From NCBI GenBank assembly GCA_026119935.1, contig JALRMH010000001.1, forward strand, positions 2,170,001-2,234,000: DNA of 64,000 bases, read 5' to 3'. This DNA comes from Endothia cerciana (lineage: Eukaryota; Ascomycota; Sordariomycetes; Diaporthales; Cryphonectriaceae). This document shows positions 1 through 11,980 of this stretch, one piece after another. Numbering within the stretch: the first letter of the stretch is position 1; every line of letters starts with the position of its first letter. The translations under genes and the position numbers were made by a program. Below the pieces are notes generated by a model. It had not been told where the DNA came from, did not search any database, and was given only the letters and a program-made list of their open reading frames with translations.

Positions 1-338
1 TCTTAAAATTATCTAATAATACATACTTTGTAACCCGCTAATTTTCAACCGCGCTTATTAATCATATAGCGGTTAATCGCTAATTTTATGAGCGTGTCGG
101 TGCTTAGTAGAACCGACCGCGCGTTGTGACCCTTGCGTCACATCGCAATCTTGGTAACAGCAACATCCCATTGAAGGGCTTGTCCCTTGGAAGGTTCGGG
201 GCCTTCACTGCTTCTGGTGCGTTTTCGTTCTCGCGAACCATACAAGAGCCACTACCTCGTGGGCAACGCGTACAATGCGCACTTGTTGACAAGCCACGAT
301 CCGCGCACCGCAGGCGCGTCGGAACACGCTCCGTAGCC
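1..338. other. AT-rich left edge and 5' flank of chromodomain gene
   Basis: The first ~100 bases are AT-rich, unlike what follows. A 10-nt direct repeat (CGCTAATTTT) lies at 36-45 and 78-87, and short complementary arms AACCGC/GCGGTT lie at 47-52 and 69-74. This could be the edge of an older repeat or just promoter DNA. From 126 the frame of the next gene is already open. Confidence 0.4.
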
Positions 339-2324
339 ATGGCGGACGAGGAAATAACCGACGAGGTGGACTGGGCGCTCTTCGGAGCGGACCTGAAGGC
401 CTCGAAGATGATCATCAAGCGACCTCGACCCCCTGTACCATTCGAGATCCCCATCCTACCCCAGCCGCGGCGATACAGACCAGGCAGCGGGCCTCCTCCG
501 CCTCGGATCGACTTGCAGCTCCCTCACGATTCGGACGCCTTCATCGTCGACAAGGTCATCTTACCCCTCGAGCCCTTCACAGCTCGTCAAAGGAGGGCGT
601 ACTACATCATCGGATGGCCCGACCTACCCGCCGCGAGACCCGTCATAGACTGCACCAAGGCGCTCGACTTTGTCTCCCCTCGGACGATGGAGGACTGGGA
701 GCACCAGGATTTCCTGCGTCGGGAGGCTGAGAGGGAACGGGCTGAGAAAGAAGCCAGAGAAGCTGCAGAGGCTACTGCAGCTGCCAAGGCTTGGGGCAAA
801 GGCATGGCTTACACAAAATCACTACCTAATGGGAAGAAGAAGCCGGGGAAGAAGCCGAAGCACGCAGGAACAAAGCCTGGGAGACCGCCGACACCTCGAC
901 TGGACAGCAAGTTGGAGGAGATACTTGCTAAGCGCAAGCATGGCCCCTCTCTATCTACACCCCAGAAGAGTAGGATCGCGCAACTGGAGGCCGAGATGGA
1001 CATGCTGGATGACATGCGGGAGAGTTTGGATGAGGAGGCGGAGGCGGAACTCCAACGGCAGCTGGAAGATGAAATACGGGGTGTGAATGACACGGACCGG
1101 GCAATTGGTGTGGAGGACTCGGATGGTGTGAACTTGCGCCAGGCGAGTGATCCCATATCTCGTCTGGGAAGCTCATCGAGGGCGAGCAGCACAAGGCTTA
1201 CGCCTATTCCAGAAGCAATTTCAAGTAGGGCAAAACCCGTCGCGAGAGGATCTGCGACTTCTTCTGCACAGAGGTCTCCCATTCCGCGCCCCACCAGCCA
1301 AGCAGGACTGTCCGCCCCTGCGCCCTTGAGCCATCTCTCACGACCCTCCTCCCAAAAGCCGATCTCAACAACTCCCATACCACTACCAAGCCTGCCCGAA
1401 TTTGTCTCAAAAACGAAGCCCAAGTCATCGACCCAGACACCAAAGAGTACAGTCCCTTCGGTACACACGAAGACATCGGCCTCAGAATTACGAACGTCAA
1501 AGCCGACTTCCTTGGCATCGAGACCAGAGGACCGGGGAGAGCTAGCACGGCCTAGTTCATCCTCTTCAAGACCGCCTCCAGGCTTCAACGCGTATGAGGG
1601 CTTCACGACCACCAGCAGCTTCACGCCCGTAGGTGGACACCTCCCACGGCACCCCAAGCGACCAGCGGAAGACTCGCCTTCAGGAGGCCCCGCAGTAGAC
1701 GTTGCGAGCGTCCAAGCCAAGAAGAAGCAGAAGAGGAAAGCACCCAAGCTTTCCCAACCAGCCTCTGGACCTGTCACGGGCGAGGGGGAAGCAGTGCCAG
1801 CTCAGCAGGAATGGATGGTCAAGCGCCTTGAAGGCCATCGAGTCGAAGATGGGGTGCACTACTTCAAAGTCCGGTGGGAGGGCGACTGGCCTCCCGATGA
1901 GAATCCGTCATGGGAGCCTGAGGAGAACATCTCGGCGGATCTTGTGAAAAAGTATCTGAAACGCAAGGCCGCTCTTGATGCCGAAAGGGCGAAGCGCCCC
2001 CCAGTAAAGGGCAATGCTGGCCCCGGCAAGCCGAGAGACAAGCAACAGAAGACGCTGGCACAGTGGGCTAGGAATTACAAAAGTGTCTCAGAGGCTTTCG
2101 ATGGCAGGGCGGAGCTGGATGAGACCACCTACCAGCACGGCAACGGTGATAACCCAGTTAATACTGGTGGAGCCGGGTCGATGGACGGTGGACTCGATGG
2201 TGCCGATGAGCTCTTTGTCGTAGACAAGAGGAAAGCCCAAGAGCAAGAGCATGGTGCAGTTGAGAGGATGAAGACCTTTGGTGCTCAATTTGCGGCGCAA
2301 TTTGGGCGGAGGACAGGGTCCTAA
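339..2324 (+). CDS. Chromodomain-containing nuclear protein
   Basis: Single-exon gene, 661 aa from the ATG at 339. One domain is recognisable, a chromodomain at about residues 491-543. It begins EWMVKRLEGH, continues with HYFKVRWEG, and ends with the signature WEPEENI. Chromodomains bind methylated histone H3 tails through an aromatic cage; here a Trp sits where HP1 has its first cage Tyr, and the Trp of RWEG is kept. The rest is low-complexity and Ser/Pro/Lys-rich with charged coiled-coil-like stretches (residues ~120-260), typical of a nuclear chromatin adaptor. No chromoshadow domain or catalytic domain is seen, so it is not a clear HP1 or Clr4/DIM-5 orthologue. The frame stays open upstream to an ATG at 126; I prefer 339 because MADEEITDEVDWALFG starts the acidic, conserved-looking N-terminus. 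No introns are needed. A retrotransposon origin was considered, but no integrase or reverse transcriptase lies nearby. Confidence 0.82.
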   Translation: MADEEITDEVDWALFGADLKASKMIIKRPRPPVPFEIPILPQPRRYRPGSGPPPPRIDLQLPHDSDAFIVDKVILPLEPFTARQRRAYYIIGWPDLPAARPVIDCTKALDFVSPRTMEDWEHQDFLRREAERERAEKEAREAAEATAAAKAWGKGMAYTKSLPNGKKKPGKKPKHAGTKPGRPPTPRLDSKLEEILAKRKHGPSLSTPQKSRIAQLEAEMDMLDDMRESLDEEAEAELQRQLEDEIRGVNDTDRAIGVEDSDGVNLRQASDPISRLGSSSRASSTRLTPIPEAISSRAKPVARGSATSSAQRSPIPRPTSQAGLSAPAPLSHLSRPSSQKPISTTPIPLPSLPEFVSKTKPKSSTQTPKSTVPSVHTKTSASELRTSKPTSLASRPEDRGELARPSSSSSRPPPGFNAYEGFTTTSSFTPVGGHLPRHPKRPAEDSPSGGPAVDVASVQAKKKQKRKAPKLSQPASGPVTGEGEAVPAQQEWMVKRLEGHRVEDGVHYFKVRWEGDWPPDENPSWEPEENISADLVKKYLKRKAALDAERAKRPPVKGNAGPGKPRDKQQKTLAQWARNYKSVSEAFDGRAELDETTYQHGNGDNPVNTGGAGSMDGGLDGADELFVVDKRKAQEQEHGAVERMKTFGAQFAAQFGRRTGS

Positions 2325-3662
2325 AATGCCAGTTAAGATATCACGCCTCAGCAATGAGGATAGAGTGCTCCGATGACGAGCCACTATGAATAAGTCTATG
2401 AATTAGAATATGTTGACTACTACATAGCGCTAAACGCGCTCGAGAAAGACCTTGATAGCACCAATGCTACTTGAGCTTCACCATCATCCATCATACAATC
2501 TCTGCACGCCGACCTTCTGCTAGTAGACCTGCTTACCTATCTCTTACCTATCCCGAGGTCACCGTGCCAAAGATCTGCGCAGGATCCGCGTGTCCCCGCC
2601 TGGCGCTTGGGGGATTTACAGGGTTATTGTATCCTCTCCCTCACCTCGTATTCTATCCGTTCACTCGTGACACCTTGTCAGAATGTCACAGCAGAACAGA
2701 TGTTCTGATTTTATCAAATGAAATCTGGGGTTTGATTTGAGGTCTATGCCTATGTCTATCTATGTCTTTGTTCATTTGGGTGGTTTTTTTTTTATCTTTG
2801 AATATCTGGTGTGCCAAGTTCAGTCGTCCAAGCCAGGCTTGTGGCGGTACACGCCAGGATGAGTGAGAATTTTGGTAAGGATTGGTGAACGGGCCAAATG
2901 AAGAAAGAAAGCCCCAGGCCCACTGTTCATCCATTTGGAGGGGAGCAAAGTTAAGTCGAATGTATGGAAAAGCCATTTCCAGTCTGTCGTGAATGGAGGA
3001 TAGCCTTAAGCCGACCGTCCCGGGGCCACGATCCGCTGGCCGCGTCGTGTCCTTTCCAGGCAAGGGGTAATCTCAGCACCAAGTATCATAGTAGGTCATG
3101 TTTGATCTACAGAGACGCTGTGTGATGAAGGCGGTTCCCATATGCCTTGTTGGGTAACGTCGATGGCCGATGTCGAGCTCGAACTTTTTATAAACGCTTA
3201 GCCCCACAGGATGTTCAGGGTACTCGCTGTAAAGAATTCGTCCAAAAAGAAAAAGGGAAAAGGAAAAGAATCGAATCTGATGCGCATTTGGTGTCTGTGT
3301 GACCGTCGTCGTCCATTCGATGGTCAAGTCTTGTCAGGGATATGGGCTAGCAGTAGGTCAAGGTCTGAGAATGAATAGTGTCAATAGATATGGACATGCT
3401 TTGAGAAGTATAGAGCTTCGGGAGCAGGCTTCTTCCTGAATTTACCTTGTAAGCCATCGCCATTTACTATACCGGATCAGGAGGAGGCCAGTATCAGCCA
3501 ATGCTGTGCAGTCGAGCTGAAGCTCCATAAAGGGTATGCAGCCAGCTGCCTATTGAGTCCAGGAAGGTCTGGCAGAGAGGAAACAGTGCACCGAGATTTG
3601 ATGACAGCAACTTCAGAGCGCTAGTGAACACTGCTGCTGCGCTGCGCGGCGAGATGGCTGCC
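2325..3662. other. Intergenic spacer
   Basis: Spacer between convergent genes. Only short, codon-bias-free reading frames are present. It probably holds both 3' UTRs. A T-run lies near 2784-2794. Nothing else is recognisable. Confidence 0.5.
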
Positions 3663-5525
3663 CTACTTGGAATCGGTGACGTGTTTCTCGGCTGTATTGA
3701 AGCCCTCAGGAGGTGTGTACCAGGACGTACCAAAGGCATCCCACTGCGCATCAGTCATGGCACAGAATTCCTCAATGCCGACTGTCCAGAAGGATCCGGT
3801 ACCCGTACGCTTCATGCCAGCATCCCAGTTCTCGCGGGAGTAGTCTGGATATCGCTTCTGGATCGGAACAGCCGTAGAATCCTCGTCAGCCTTCGCAATA
3901 CTGGCCTCGTCATCGCCGTTGTAGATGTTGTCGGCAGAAGCAGAATAAGCAGCGTCGAGATCCGAGAGTGGAAGTGGGTCCAAAGCCGAAGTTGAGCCAG
4001 GGCAGTAGGCTGAAGTTGTGGAAGCAAGAGGCGAAAAGAAAGCAAGAGCAGAAAGGAAACAAGTCGCTTTAGGAACCCGGATGTCATCGTGGTGAACATC
4101 CGTCAGGTATCCTCGGGAGCCAACACGGCCACCCTGGGGGTGTTGAGCAAAACCCGAGGCAGCGTGACGGCCGCTCTGGTCCTTGTATATAGCATTCTGG
4201 TTCAAATAACTAGACTCGAGACTGGCAATGGCGGTGCGGACTCGGAGTTCGTCCCGAGAGGTCCTAGGCGAGCCTTGCCGCAATATTTGCTGGAGGCGGC
4301 CTTCTAGGCTGCTGGGCTTGGGGCTGGCGACATTGATCTCTGTGAGAGCACGCGAGACACCCCGCCAGATCTCGAACAGCTTGTAAAGCTCGTCCAGGTC
4401 ATGCAGGCTGATCAGGCTCGTTTGCGGGTGGCTGTGCCAGGCGAAGCCGGGATCTTCTCCAGGGCGGAACATCGATATGGACTCGCTGAGCTCGCAAGGA
4501 TCCATCTCGAAGTTTAGAGTGCCGTACCACTCAGAAGACCTCTCTGTCTTTCGGTGGTTTGCATTGTAGGCCGCCGTACATCTGGCATTACAGGCCATCT
4601 CGATGCTGGTGAACCATATGTGCAGATTCACAAAAGAAATCCGTCCAGTGGCATCCTTCGTGGGGGTGTCCATCCAGACGTCCTCAATCTGGTCGCGGTA
4701 GTGGGGGTCACGAAGGCGAAAGGGCAAGTTAAAAGCCTCCCAGACAGCTGCGACCAGGTCCAAGGGGCACCGCTTCACGACAAGGCATCGAGTAGCATCT
4801 GCTGGGAGAATCCGGGGGCTGGGTTCCAGAGCCCACTCAGAAGGATCGTTGTCGAATTCGGAGGTCAGCTTGGTACGAAACACAACCCTGGCGAACCGTG
4901 TTCTGGGGGAGCCGGGAGCCTCATTGTTGGCTTGAAAGGCCCATGTCGAATCGCCAGATCTCTCGCACACACCAGCGTACAGTTCTGCCGAGCGAGCCTC
5001 CTTGAAAGTAATCACTGCTGTCTTCTGGGTTCCCAAGTGGGCCAGCGTGATGTTGGCGACCGCACCACCGCGGATGCGAGGCAGGACGTCTCGTATCGTG
5101 AAATCGCGAAGAAGCTGGGTAATCACGACAACACGGCCTTTCGTGATGATAGGGCAAGGAGCAACGTCGATTGCGCTGATGATCTCGGAAGGCGGGGGCC
5201 GGTTATCAGTCTCGGTGAAGCTCGGAAGCTGAATCGGGCCAGGTTGGGAAGGGGCATACAAATTGCCGCTCAAGAGGGGTGGGTAGGAATGAAGATGCTG
5301 CCAAAAACGATAGTCCTGCTGGACTTTCTGGTTTCCCTCGTCGGCAAAAGTAACACTCTTCCGGGGGATACCATCAGAGCTAGCGGAACGGCGTTTGAAA
5401 ATGCCGTCCGCCTTGTCCTCCTGCTGGTTGATGGCGGACACCGACTTGACAGACTCGATCGAGGCTTTCTGGGGACTGAACTGGATCAAGTCCTCATCTG
5501 AAGTGGTGCCATTGACGGTCGACAT
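3663..5525 (-). CDS. Conserved fungal protein with RRM-like domain, function unknown
   Basis: Uninterrupted 620-aa protein from the ATG at 5525. The frame continues upstream to 5822, but that part is hydrophobic and Ser/Thr-rich and looks like 5' UTR; the preferred start gives an acidic N-terminus (MSTVNGTTSDEDLIQFSP). Residues ~130-195 resemble an RRM-like fold: a VVVITQLL beta strand, the helix FTIRDVLPRI, and later KTAVITFKEARSAELYA. That is the pattern of RNA-recognition-motif proteins in which the RNP motifs are degenerate. A second block at ~275-345 (RCLVVKRCP, LHIWFTSIEMACNA) may be a second related fold. The C-terminus has a conserved-looking RYPDYSRENWDAGMKRTGTGSFWTV-type segment followed by an FCAMTDAQWDAFGTSW stretch. 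I recognise it as a conserved filamentous-fungal protein but know no experimental function; RNA binding is inference. Confidence 0.8.
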   Translation of the reverse strand: MSTVNGTTSDEDLIQFSPQKASIESVKSVSAINQQEDKADGIFKRRSASSDGIPRKSVTFADEGNQKVQQDYRFWQHLHSYPPLLSGNLYAPSQPGPIQLPSFTETDNRPPPSEIISAIDVAPCPIITKGRVVVITQLLRDFTIRDVLPRIRGGAVANITLAHLGTQKTAVITFKEARSAELYAGVCERSGDSTWAFQANNEAPGSPRTRFARVVFRTKLTSEFDNDPSEWALEPSPRILPADATRCLVVKRCPLDLVAAVWEAFNLPFRLRDPHYRDQIEDVWMDTPTKDATGRISFVNLHIWFTSIEMACNARCTAAYNANHRKTERSSEWYGTLNFEMDPCELSESISMFRPGEDPGFAWHSHPQTSLISLHDLDELYKLFEIWRGVSRALTEINVASPKPSSLEGRLQQILRQGSPRTSRDELRVRTAIASLESSYLNQNAIYKDQSGRHAASGFAQHPQGGRVGSRGYLTDVHHDDIRVPKATCFLSALAFFSPLASTTSAYCPGSTSALDPLPLSDLDAAYSASADNIYNGDDEASIAKADEDSTAVPIQKRYPDYSRENWDAGMKRTGTGSFWTVGIEEFCAMTDAQWDAFGTSWYTPPEGFNTAEKHVTDSK

Positions 5526-8500
5526 CCAGCCTGGTAAGCACTGGCCAAGGAAGGGTTTAGAAAGTGGTTTGGTAGAGGAAGTGAGGTGGGTGAGGGAATT
5601 TAATGGTAGAATAAGTGGTGCCGTGGAAGAAGTGGTGGAAAGAAATAACCTGCTGGTAGAGAGTCCCAGATATTTTCGTAGAAAGGATAGCGATGGAGTG
5701 ACTAAAACGATGGTGATAAAAGCTGAAGGTGTGGTAGCCGCCAGGGGGTCACGTGATTCGTCAGTGAAAGACGAAGATCTTCGCTGGCGATATTCACTCC
5801 CCTGCCACGGATATTTCACCATGGAGTTCTGGCCAGCTAGGTTGCAGAGAATTCAGACAACCGTACCACACTTTCTAGAGACCCTACAGTCCCTTCCGCA
5901 GATGGTAGCTGCTGAGCGTCTGAAGAGCTTTGGAAGACGAACGAGGTGGGCGCGGGAGTTGTGCTGAAGTCAAGCCTTTGAGAGAAAGAGCGGTGCGTTC
6001 ACCGAGAATGGGTCGAGGTTCGGGAAGATGGCGCTCGAGCATGGGGCACCTCAGATTGTAAAAGGGCCCTCACGGAAGTGTTCCACAGACCGGGACTCAA
6101 GATCTCACGGTTTCCGTACGGGGCCTTTGGGAGAGAAGCAGAAGGCATGAGAGCTGTTCTAGTAGTTCAGAAAAATGGTCTAGAATGATGGCTCCAGAGG
6201 ATGCTCGGAAGACTGAGTCTCATGGAGTCATCTCGCCGAGATATGCTCAATGCTAAAAGTCATCGGTCCCAAGAAGAACTTAGCCATTGAGTAAAAGGCC
6301 GGGTGCTTGACTTAAGGAACAATAATCACGGTATGTAAGTAATGATCATGCTGATACTATATCAGAGTATATACGTCCTCTTCCTTCTTGTCTTCGGTCT
6401 GCACCAAGTATGTTGAGGCTGCTCGCTCTCCGCTCACACATCAAGTTTCCCTTCCTCAGGTAGAAACGCTTCTAGCAGCTTACTGGCGGCTGGCTACCAT
6501 TGAGTTGTATTTTTACTTCAAGCCCACCTTGATGCTTTGTCCGCCGGACTTTGCATCCTCAATATTATTTTTCAACTTAGTCCAAGCTTGGCTATGAAGT
6601 CCTGCACAATTCAAACTAATACCACGTGATAAACCTGGATTGGTGGACTCAATTCCGTCGGAAAGTGTAACGACTGTGCAGTGCACCATCGCGCAGTAGC
6701 TGCTTGATAAGAATAAAAACCGGCTGCGATTGCCTCCTAATCTGGTTGGAGTAGGCCTTGAAATTCTGGCTTCTTATCACACTTGGAAGCGGTTATCTGT
6801 ATTCGACAGAATTGGCAGCGAATACGAAGAGACGTGACGTGTCACATCTTGCAATATGATTTCTATGTCCGCCATCCTCATCAATTCGTCTTGAAGGTAC
6901 AGTAGTGAACTCTCTAGACAGCCATGATCTACCTTCATTGCTTCAGGCGGCGCATGGCGTTGTTGAGTTGCACTTCAGGCGACTACAGTGGACGGACATG
7001 GTTAGGTGAAGGGCCTATTATAAGCCATGCACATTTACGGCAGACTGCACCATAAGCACAGACACAAGGCATTTGCGCGACCGTGCGCGTCGTTACCAAC
7101 GCTGGTAGATCAGTCCAACGTCGGTTGCCGACGGGTGGCATGCACCTGGTTCGGAGTGGTGATCACCGATTTGCGGGCAACGGAGTCAGGTCGCCGCCAC
7201 ATGTAGTCTCGCATGCCCGCCGCAAAATTCTTTCCCTTCCCTCACGAATCTTACTTCGCATTGTTGGAAGCTGCCACAAGTAGCTCAGTTATGTTAAATA
7301 CCCTTGCTGCCGTGCTTGGTCTACGAAAAATGACAGTTTTGACTAGGTATTCGGCTGTCAAGTGTTGGATATGCTATGAGACTTGCGTTCAGCCCCCCCG
7401 CTCAGAAGTGAGTCTGGCGGTTGATCCGTGGCTTTTCCTTCACAAGTGGCCAATACTGAGACTTGAATGTGCGTTTCTTGTTGTCAGTATGAAGGCAATT
7501 TCCAGGTAACCATTTCGTGTTCTTCCTAGTTTTGTGATTCCGCGAAATCGTGGACGGATAGCGGCAAGTGAGGCTCCTTCATAAAACGACGACGATGAAC
7601 CAATGAAGTCTGGCATTTCGCGGAAGGTACTCGGCGCGCTGGTGAAATTCGGAAGAAGAAAAAAATGAACCTCATCGGCCCCAGCTGTTACTCGTCATAT
7701 GACTGGCCTACTTCATAGGCGGAATGTTGGTGGCCTTGAGTAGACCTCAGCCGTCTCTGATACTGCCGCCAAGACAGATCAGGTGGTGTTCAATCCCTGA
7801 GACAATGTGAAGCCCCACTATTATGCCATGGACTTTGTACACGTCATGTTAGGCTTATTTATGGCCATGAAAGAATCGGCGGAATGAGACAGAGGACTTC
7901 GCATTGCCGAAAATATGTGTATCCACGCATGGTGAGCTGTCGGAAACTCATGACTTGCTCTGCCGATGACTCTGGTTTCAAGTCTGACCATGTGGTGTCT
8001 TGGGCACGAACAGATCGACAGATTTCGGTCATACGGACGTAGATCGAGCGTATCGTAGTGCTATGGTATCAGAAGTCTGTGAAGATCTGCGGGAATTGGG
8101 GATGGACTTCACGCTTTCCCGAATCATGCGGGCTAAAACAATACCCTCGCCTCCTAGAGACGTGAGAAACAAAGTGCACATACGCTTGTAGACAGTGCCA
8201 TCAGTAGGACGGGTTTGGAGGCCTCGCATGCTGAGCGACCAGAAGGACCAAACGAATCTGTAAGTGAGTCTCAAGATGCTATGTTGAGTTGGAATAAGAG
8301 GGAGCCCACTCAAGAAGTCGAGGTCAAAGCTTGCAGAGCGAAAAGTAGGAGGTCCCCTGTCCAGGCGCAGCTGGGGTATTTTGAAGCTGCGGTTCGTATC
8401 ATGATCTGATGTGGTGTTTCACATCCAGCCTTAACTCCTGAAATAAGCTTTGCTGCGCTAGGAGACGCCACGTTTGACAACTGGCTCCAGGGGATTCCGA

Positions 8501-9282
8501 GGTCACAAAGCCCTGGCCTCCCCCACACGTCAGGGCGAAGTAAAGAACCCTTCCCGGCATGCCAAAACAAGCTTGATAGCTTGGCACAGGATGTACTATA
8601 TTATATTTTGGTTAGTGACGTCGCTCTTTAATGCTTGATTTCACTTGGGTTCCTAACCGGTGCGGCTCACTGCCGAGGAGGACTACAAATTTCAGTTGGC
8701 TGTATCGGTCTTGGTACCAAGCTACTACGTAGATGTCGAGCACCCGAGCATAATGGCGGTCTAGGACAACGGAAATAGATCTATGCCCTTATCGAATGCC
8801 CCTGTCGACGAGCCGTGCACAGTAGTTTCTTTCGTAGCATGTATCCGATCCTACCCGCAACATCGGATCGGCGAAGATGGCAGGGTTCTCGTTGACTATC
8901 AAACAGCAGCACGCATGAATGCATCAGGTACGATGAACCCTGACAGTGCTCGACATGTGCTGTAAACCCGATCCTTAGCGCTGTATCAGGAAGAGCCCCC
9001 ATCCGAAATGCTCGTTGTGGACGCTGACGTCTGTCAACCAAGACATGGAAATGATCGGCCATGGCAGGTAAAGCTCTCAGGTACGGGAAAACAGGTCTTT
9101 TAAAAGTCATGTAGCCGCCATCCGGGGTCATGGTCATGCATTACTCACTAGAACAATTTTCTTTCGCGGCATTCCTCTGGCTACCTTCAACTCTCTACTC
9201 AAATTCCCTTCATTCGAGGCTAATGCCTTGCCTGCAGCTGGCCTGTCTTCTGTAAAATTTCCTCCCTCCTAATATAATCCTT
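5526..9282. other. Long gene-poor spacer
   Basis: About 3.7 kb, more AT-rich than the genes. The longest frames (under 120 aa) lack the GC-ending codon preference of the real genes here, and none resembles a known family. The first ~300 bases are the 5' flank of the minus-strand gene. No tRNA, repeat array or transposon termini were found. Confidence 0.5.
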
Positions 9283-10143
9283 ATGATGGCCTCTTTCGCG
9301 AAGGCAGTTGTACCTAATGGGGGAGTGTTGAATTCCCTCTTGGGAGTCGGCCAAGATAATCCCCCTTCCACGCCTGCGCCGGCGTCTAATGAGAATGGGA
9401 ATGGAGGCGGCCTCTTGGGCGGACTTCTTGGCCAGCCAGCAACCACGACGGCAGCATCGAGTACTTCAGCTGAATCAACCACACTGCCTCCGACTCAGAC
9501 CTCGACGAGTAGCGGGCAGTCAACCTCAGTATCAACAACAACAGCTTCTGAGGGCGCAGCCACCACGGCTCCGGCTCAAGTATCAGTTACCACATCATCC
9601 GCGACTTCATCTTCGTCTGCTCTCAGCCAAACGACACCAAGCGCCCAGTCCACCAAATCAGATGTCCCGTCGACCACGGTCTCTGTATCTTCGTCATCCT
9701 TGTTGGAGTCAATATCGTCACTCATCTCCTCTACCGGCACGGCATCGTTGCCATCGGCAGACCCGACAATCTCTTCCGGGTCTCTGATCGCGCCTTCGGC
9801 AGCGAAACCAACAACACTGGTGACGGAAACTACATCTTCCGTGCCGGCTGGGGCGTCGACGGCAGCGATGGCGAGCCTCCAGAATGATGCAAACACCAAC
9901 ACGCAAGACAAGAGTGGATCGAACCATGCACGGACTACTGCCATCGCGATAGCGGCGCCCGTGGGCGGTGTTGCCATTCTTGGCACCGCGCTCTTCTTCT
10001 TCTACAAAAAGAAGAGGGGCTGTTTCCGCAGGTCAAAGGATCGCAGACCTTCTCTGATGGAAGACTTCGAGCCCATGTCCCAGTCAACGACATTACAGTC
10101 AATGACGTACCATGACAAGTTTGATCCCTCAAGGAATTATTAG
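9283..10143 (+). CDS. Mucin-like single-pass membrane protein
   Basis: A 286-aa protein in one exon. Residues ~1-50 are Gly/Asn-rich (NGNGGGLLGGLLG); ~50-205 are almost entirely Ser/Thr/Ala/Pro, a mucin-like region expected to be O-mannosylated. A single transmembrane helix lies at ~217-241 (IAIAAPVGGVAILGTALFFF), followed by a basic stop-transfer sequence (KKKRGCFRRSKDRR) and a 45-residue cytoplasmic tail. This layout matches fungal wall-stress-sensor-like or mid2-like proteins, but no WSC, CFEM or other cysteine-rich head is present. No convincing signal peptide is encoded at this start; an upstream ATG at 9223 gives the short hydrophobic MPCLQLACLL, but I could not join it in frame by a good intron. 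Role at the cell surface is inferred from topology only. Confidence 0.65.
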   Translation: MMASFAKAVVPNGGVLNSLLGVGQDNPPSTPAPASNENGNGGGLLGGLLGQPATTTAASSTSAESTTLPPTQTSTSSGQSTSVSTTTASEGAATTAPAQVSVTTSSATSSSSALSQTTPSAQSTKSDVPSTTVSVSSSSLLESISSLISSTGTASLPSADPTISSGSLIAPSAAKPTTLVTETTSSVPAGASTAAMASLQNDANTNTQDKSGSNHARTTAIAIAAPVGGVAILGTALFFFYKKKRGCFRRSKDRRPSLMEDFEPMSQSTTLQSMTYHDKFDPSRNY

Positions 10144-11980
10144 AGACCTTTTGGCGGCGTTGCGGGCCGGAAGTTCGTGCTCACGGCGGCCCAGAACAAC
10201 TGCAGCAGTGCGGAGGACTGAGCATTATGGACATGCGGATACTCTGGTTAAAATAGAAAGGTGATAGCGCCGCCGGGCATAGCGTTAACAAGGGTAGAGA
10301 CCTGTAGGATGACTGTGTAAACAAACGATAATATGTCTAATCTGACATTAAAAAAAAAATTATCAGACCCTGTCTGCCTCATTTCCCAACTACGTAAGAA
10401 GACATTGTGCTGGCTCGTCGAGGTACCCGGTTCTTCATTTTACCATAGGCTATGAAGAGCTACTAGGGGTACCGAAATTCCATATGGTGTTTTATTCGAA
10501 TCACATACATGGAAGTGGACTGACTTCTTCCTTCCAAACAGCCAGAGACCACACGGTAGATTAGAGAACAGCTTGAAAAACGCGAGAATGCAACGGTCCG
10601 TCATCGCCTTAGCGTTTCCACCAACAAGGCATTTTATAATATATATATAATACGTGACAAGCTAGCCCGGGCCGTGCGAAATATTAGGGCCGAACTTTCT
10701 GCCGGTGCTGCAGTCTGTCTAAACTGGCACAGTGTGGCCGGAGAGCGCGCTCGACGATCTCGGGAGTCGATGACCGAAACTCACCGATAGCTGGGAGAAC
10801 TAATGGATAGGGCCCAGGGACTGTAAGGATGGTCATCTCTGTACACAAGGCGCAGTATGTATGAGTTCTCCAGGAGGTATCCCGGAGTTCAATATGGACA
10901 AGATGGGAAGGGGGTAATGCTGGGAGATGTTGAAAGTCGTATGTTCAGTATTTGCAGAAGCATAATGCAAACATTGGGAAGATGTTTCTTGACAGACAAA
11001 CAATTTCCTCTTCCAAACTTTGCAAAAAATTATCTTGTCATTAAGTCTGCGGGTACGGACTGAGTGACCAGGCCAAACCACTGTGGACAGGGCCGCTTAT
11101 ACCTTAGTACCCAAGTAGAGTTGACATTGGGAAGTCAATTGGATCCAAGGTAGTTGCAGATATGTTGATCATAATTATCCAGAATCCTTGTGATCACTAG
11201 CAGACTTTGTCCGAGATCTTCTATAGCTTCCTATCACGGTCAATCTTTAGGTTATTAACATGATGTTCTCCGTCCCCCATTCTCAAAGCTATTGGCTCTC
11301 AAGACCGGGAGATCTGGTGCCATCACTTAGTACATAGCTGGTGTCATTATCATATTTCCAGTGGACAAGTTGTACCGCCACAATATAGCTCTCGTGCGAA
11401 CGGGGTATTCGTATCTGAGTATTGGGCCCTGCAGAGCTATCGCGCTCACGCCTTGGTTGTGTCTAGAGCCCGAGCCTGAGAACCACTAGGGCCTTGGAAG
11501 GGGCTAATTGTCAGCTAAAGTAATTCCAGTCTTTCGACTCACTCTGGTCATATTGCTTTGTGCCACCCGCTCAATCAAGTGAATGCCGGGATTTCGTTCA
11601 ACCTCTACCATCATGGAGTCTCCATTTTGAAGTCAATCCAATCCGCCTTACAGTTCCCGCGGCACAGCCAACTGGGACAGTTCTATGCCTCATAGATACT
11701 ACAAAGTATATTCTTGCTTTAAATAGACTGTAAATGGCAAGCCTTGCCGACACTAGGCTCACCTTTCTAGTCTCGGCAGTTGGTTTCCCATCAATTTTGT
11801 CAATTTTGTAAGTTCCACCGCCTTTTTCGTTGCTTTTCCTTCACAGTAAAACCAAACTCAGACCCTTCATTGGCTGGACCCTTGACTTCTATTTCTCTCC
11901 CTCCTGACCACGACCACAGACCCAGCTCCTTCCCTATTTCGTACTATTCCCTCTGCGGTTTTACCCATCGCATCGTCAGA
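10144..11980. other. Intergenic spacer
   Basis: About 1.8 kb with no coding bias. It includes an A-run near 10349-10359 and an AT dinucleotide stretch near 10637-10652. The last ~200 bases are CT-rich and probably the promoter and 5' UTR of the next gene; an in-frame upstream ATG at 11780 gives a poor N-terminus. Confidence 0.45.

Noticed and set aside
809..1777. 322-codon open frame on the minus strand
   Set aside because: Lies fully antisense to the chromodomain gene and mirrors its codon structure; no family resemblance.
339..2324. Chromodomain gene considered as part of a chromovirus-type retrotransposon
   Set aside because: No integrase, reverse transcriptase, RNase H or LTRs nearby, and the protein is otherwise disordered.
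4554..5501. 315-codon plus-strand frame
   Set aside because: Antisense shadow of the RRM-like gene; no motifs and no upstream support.
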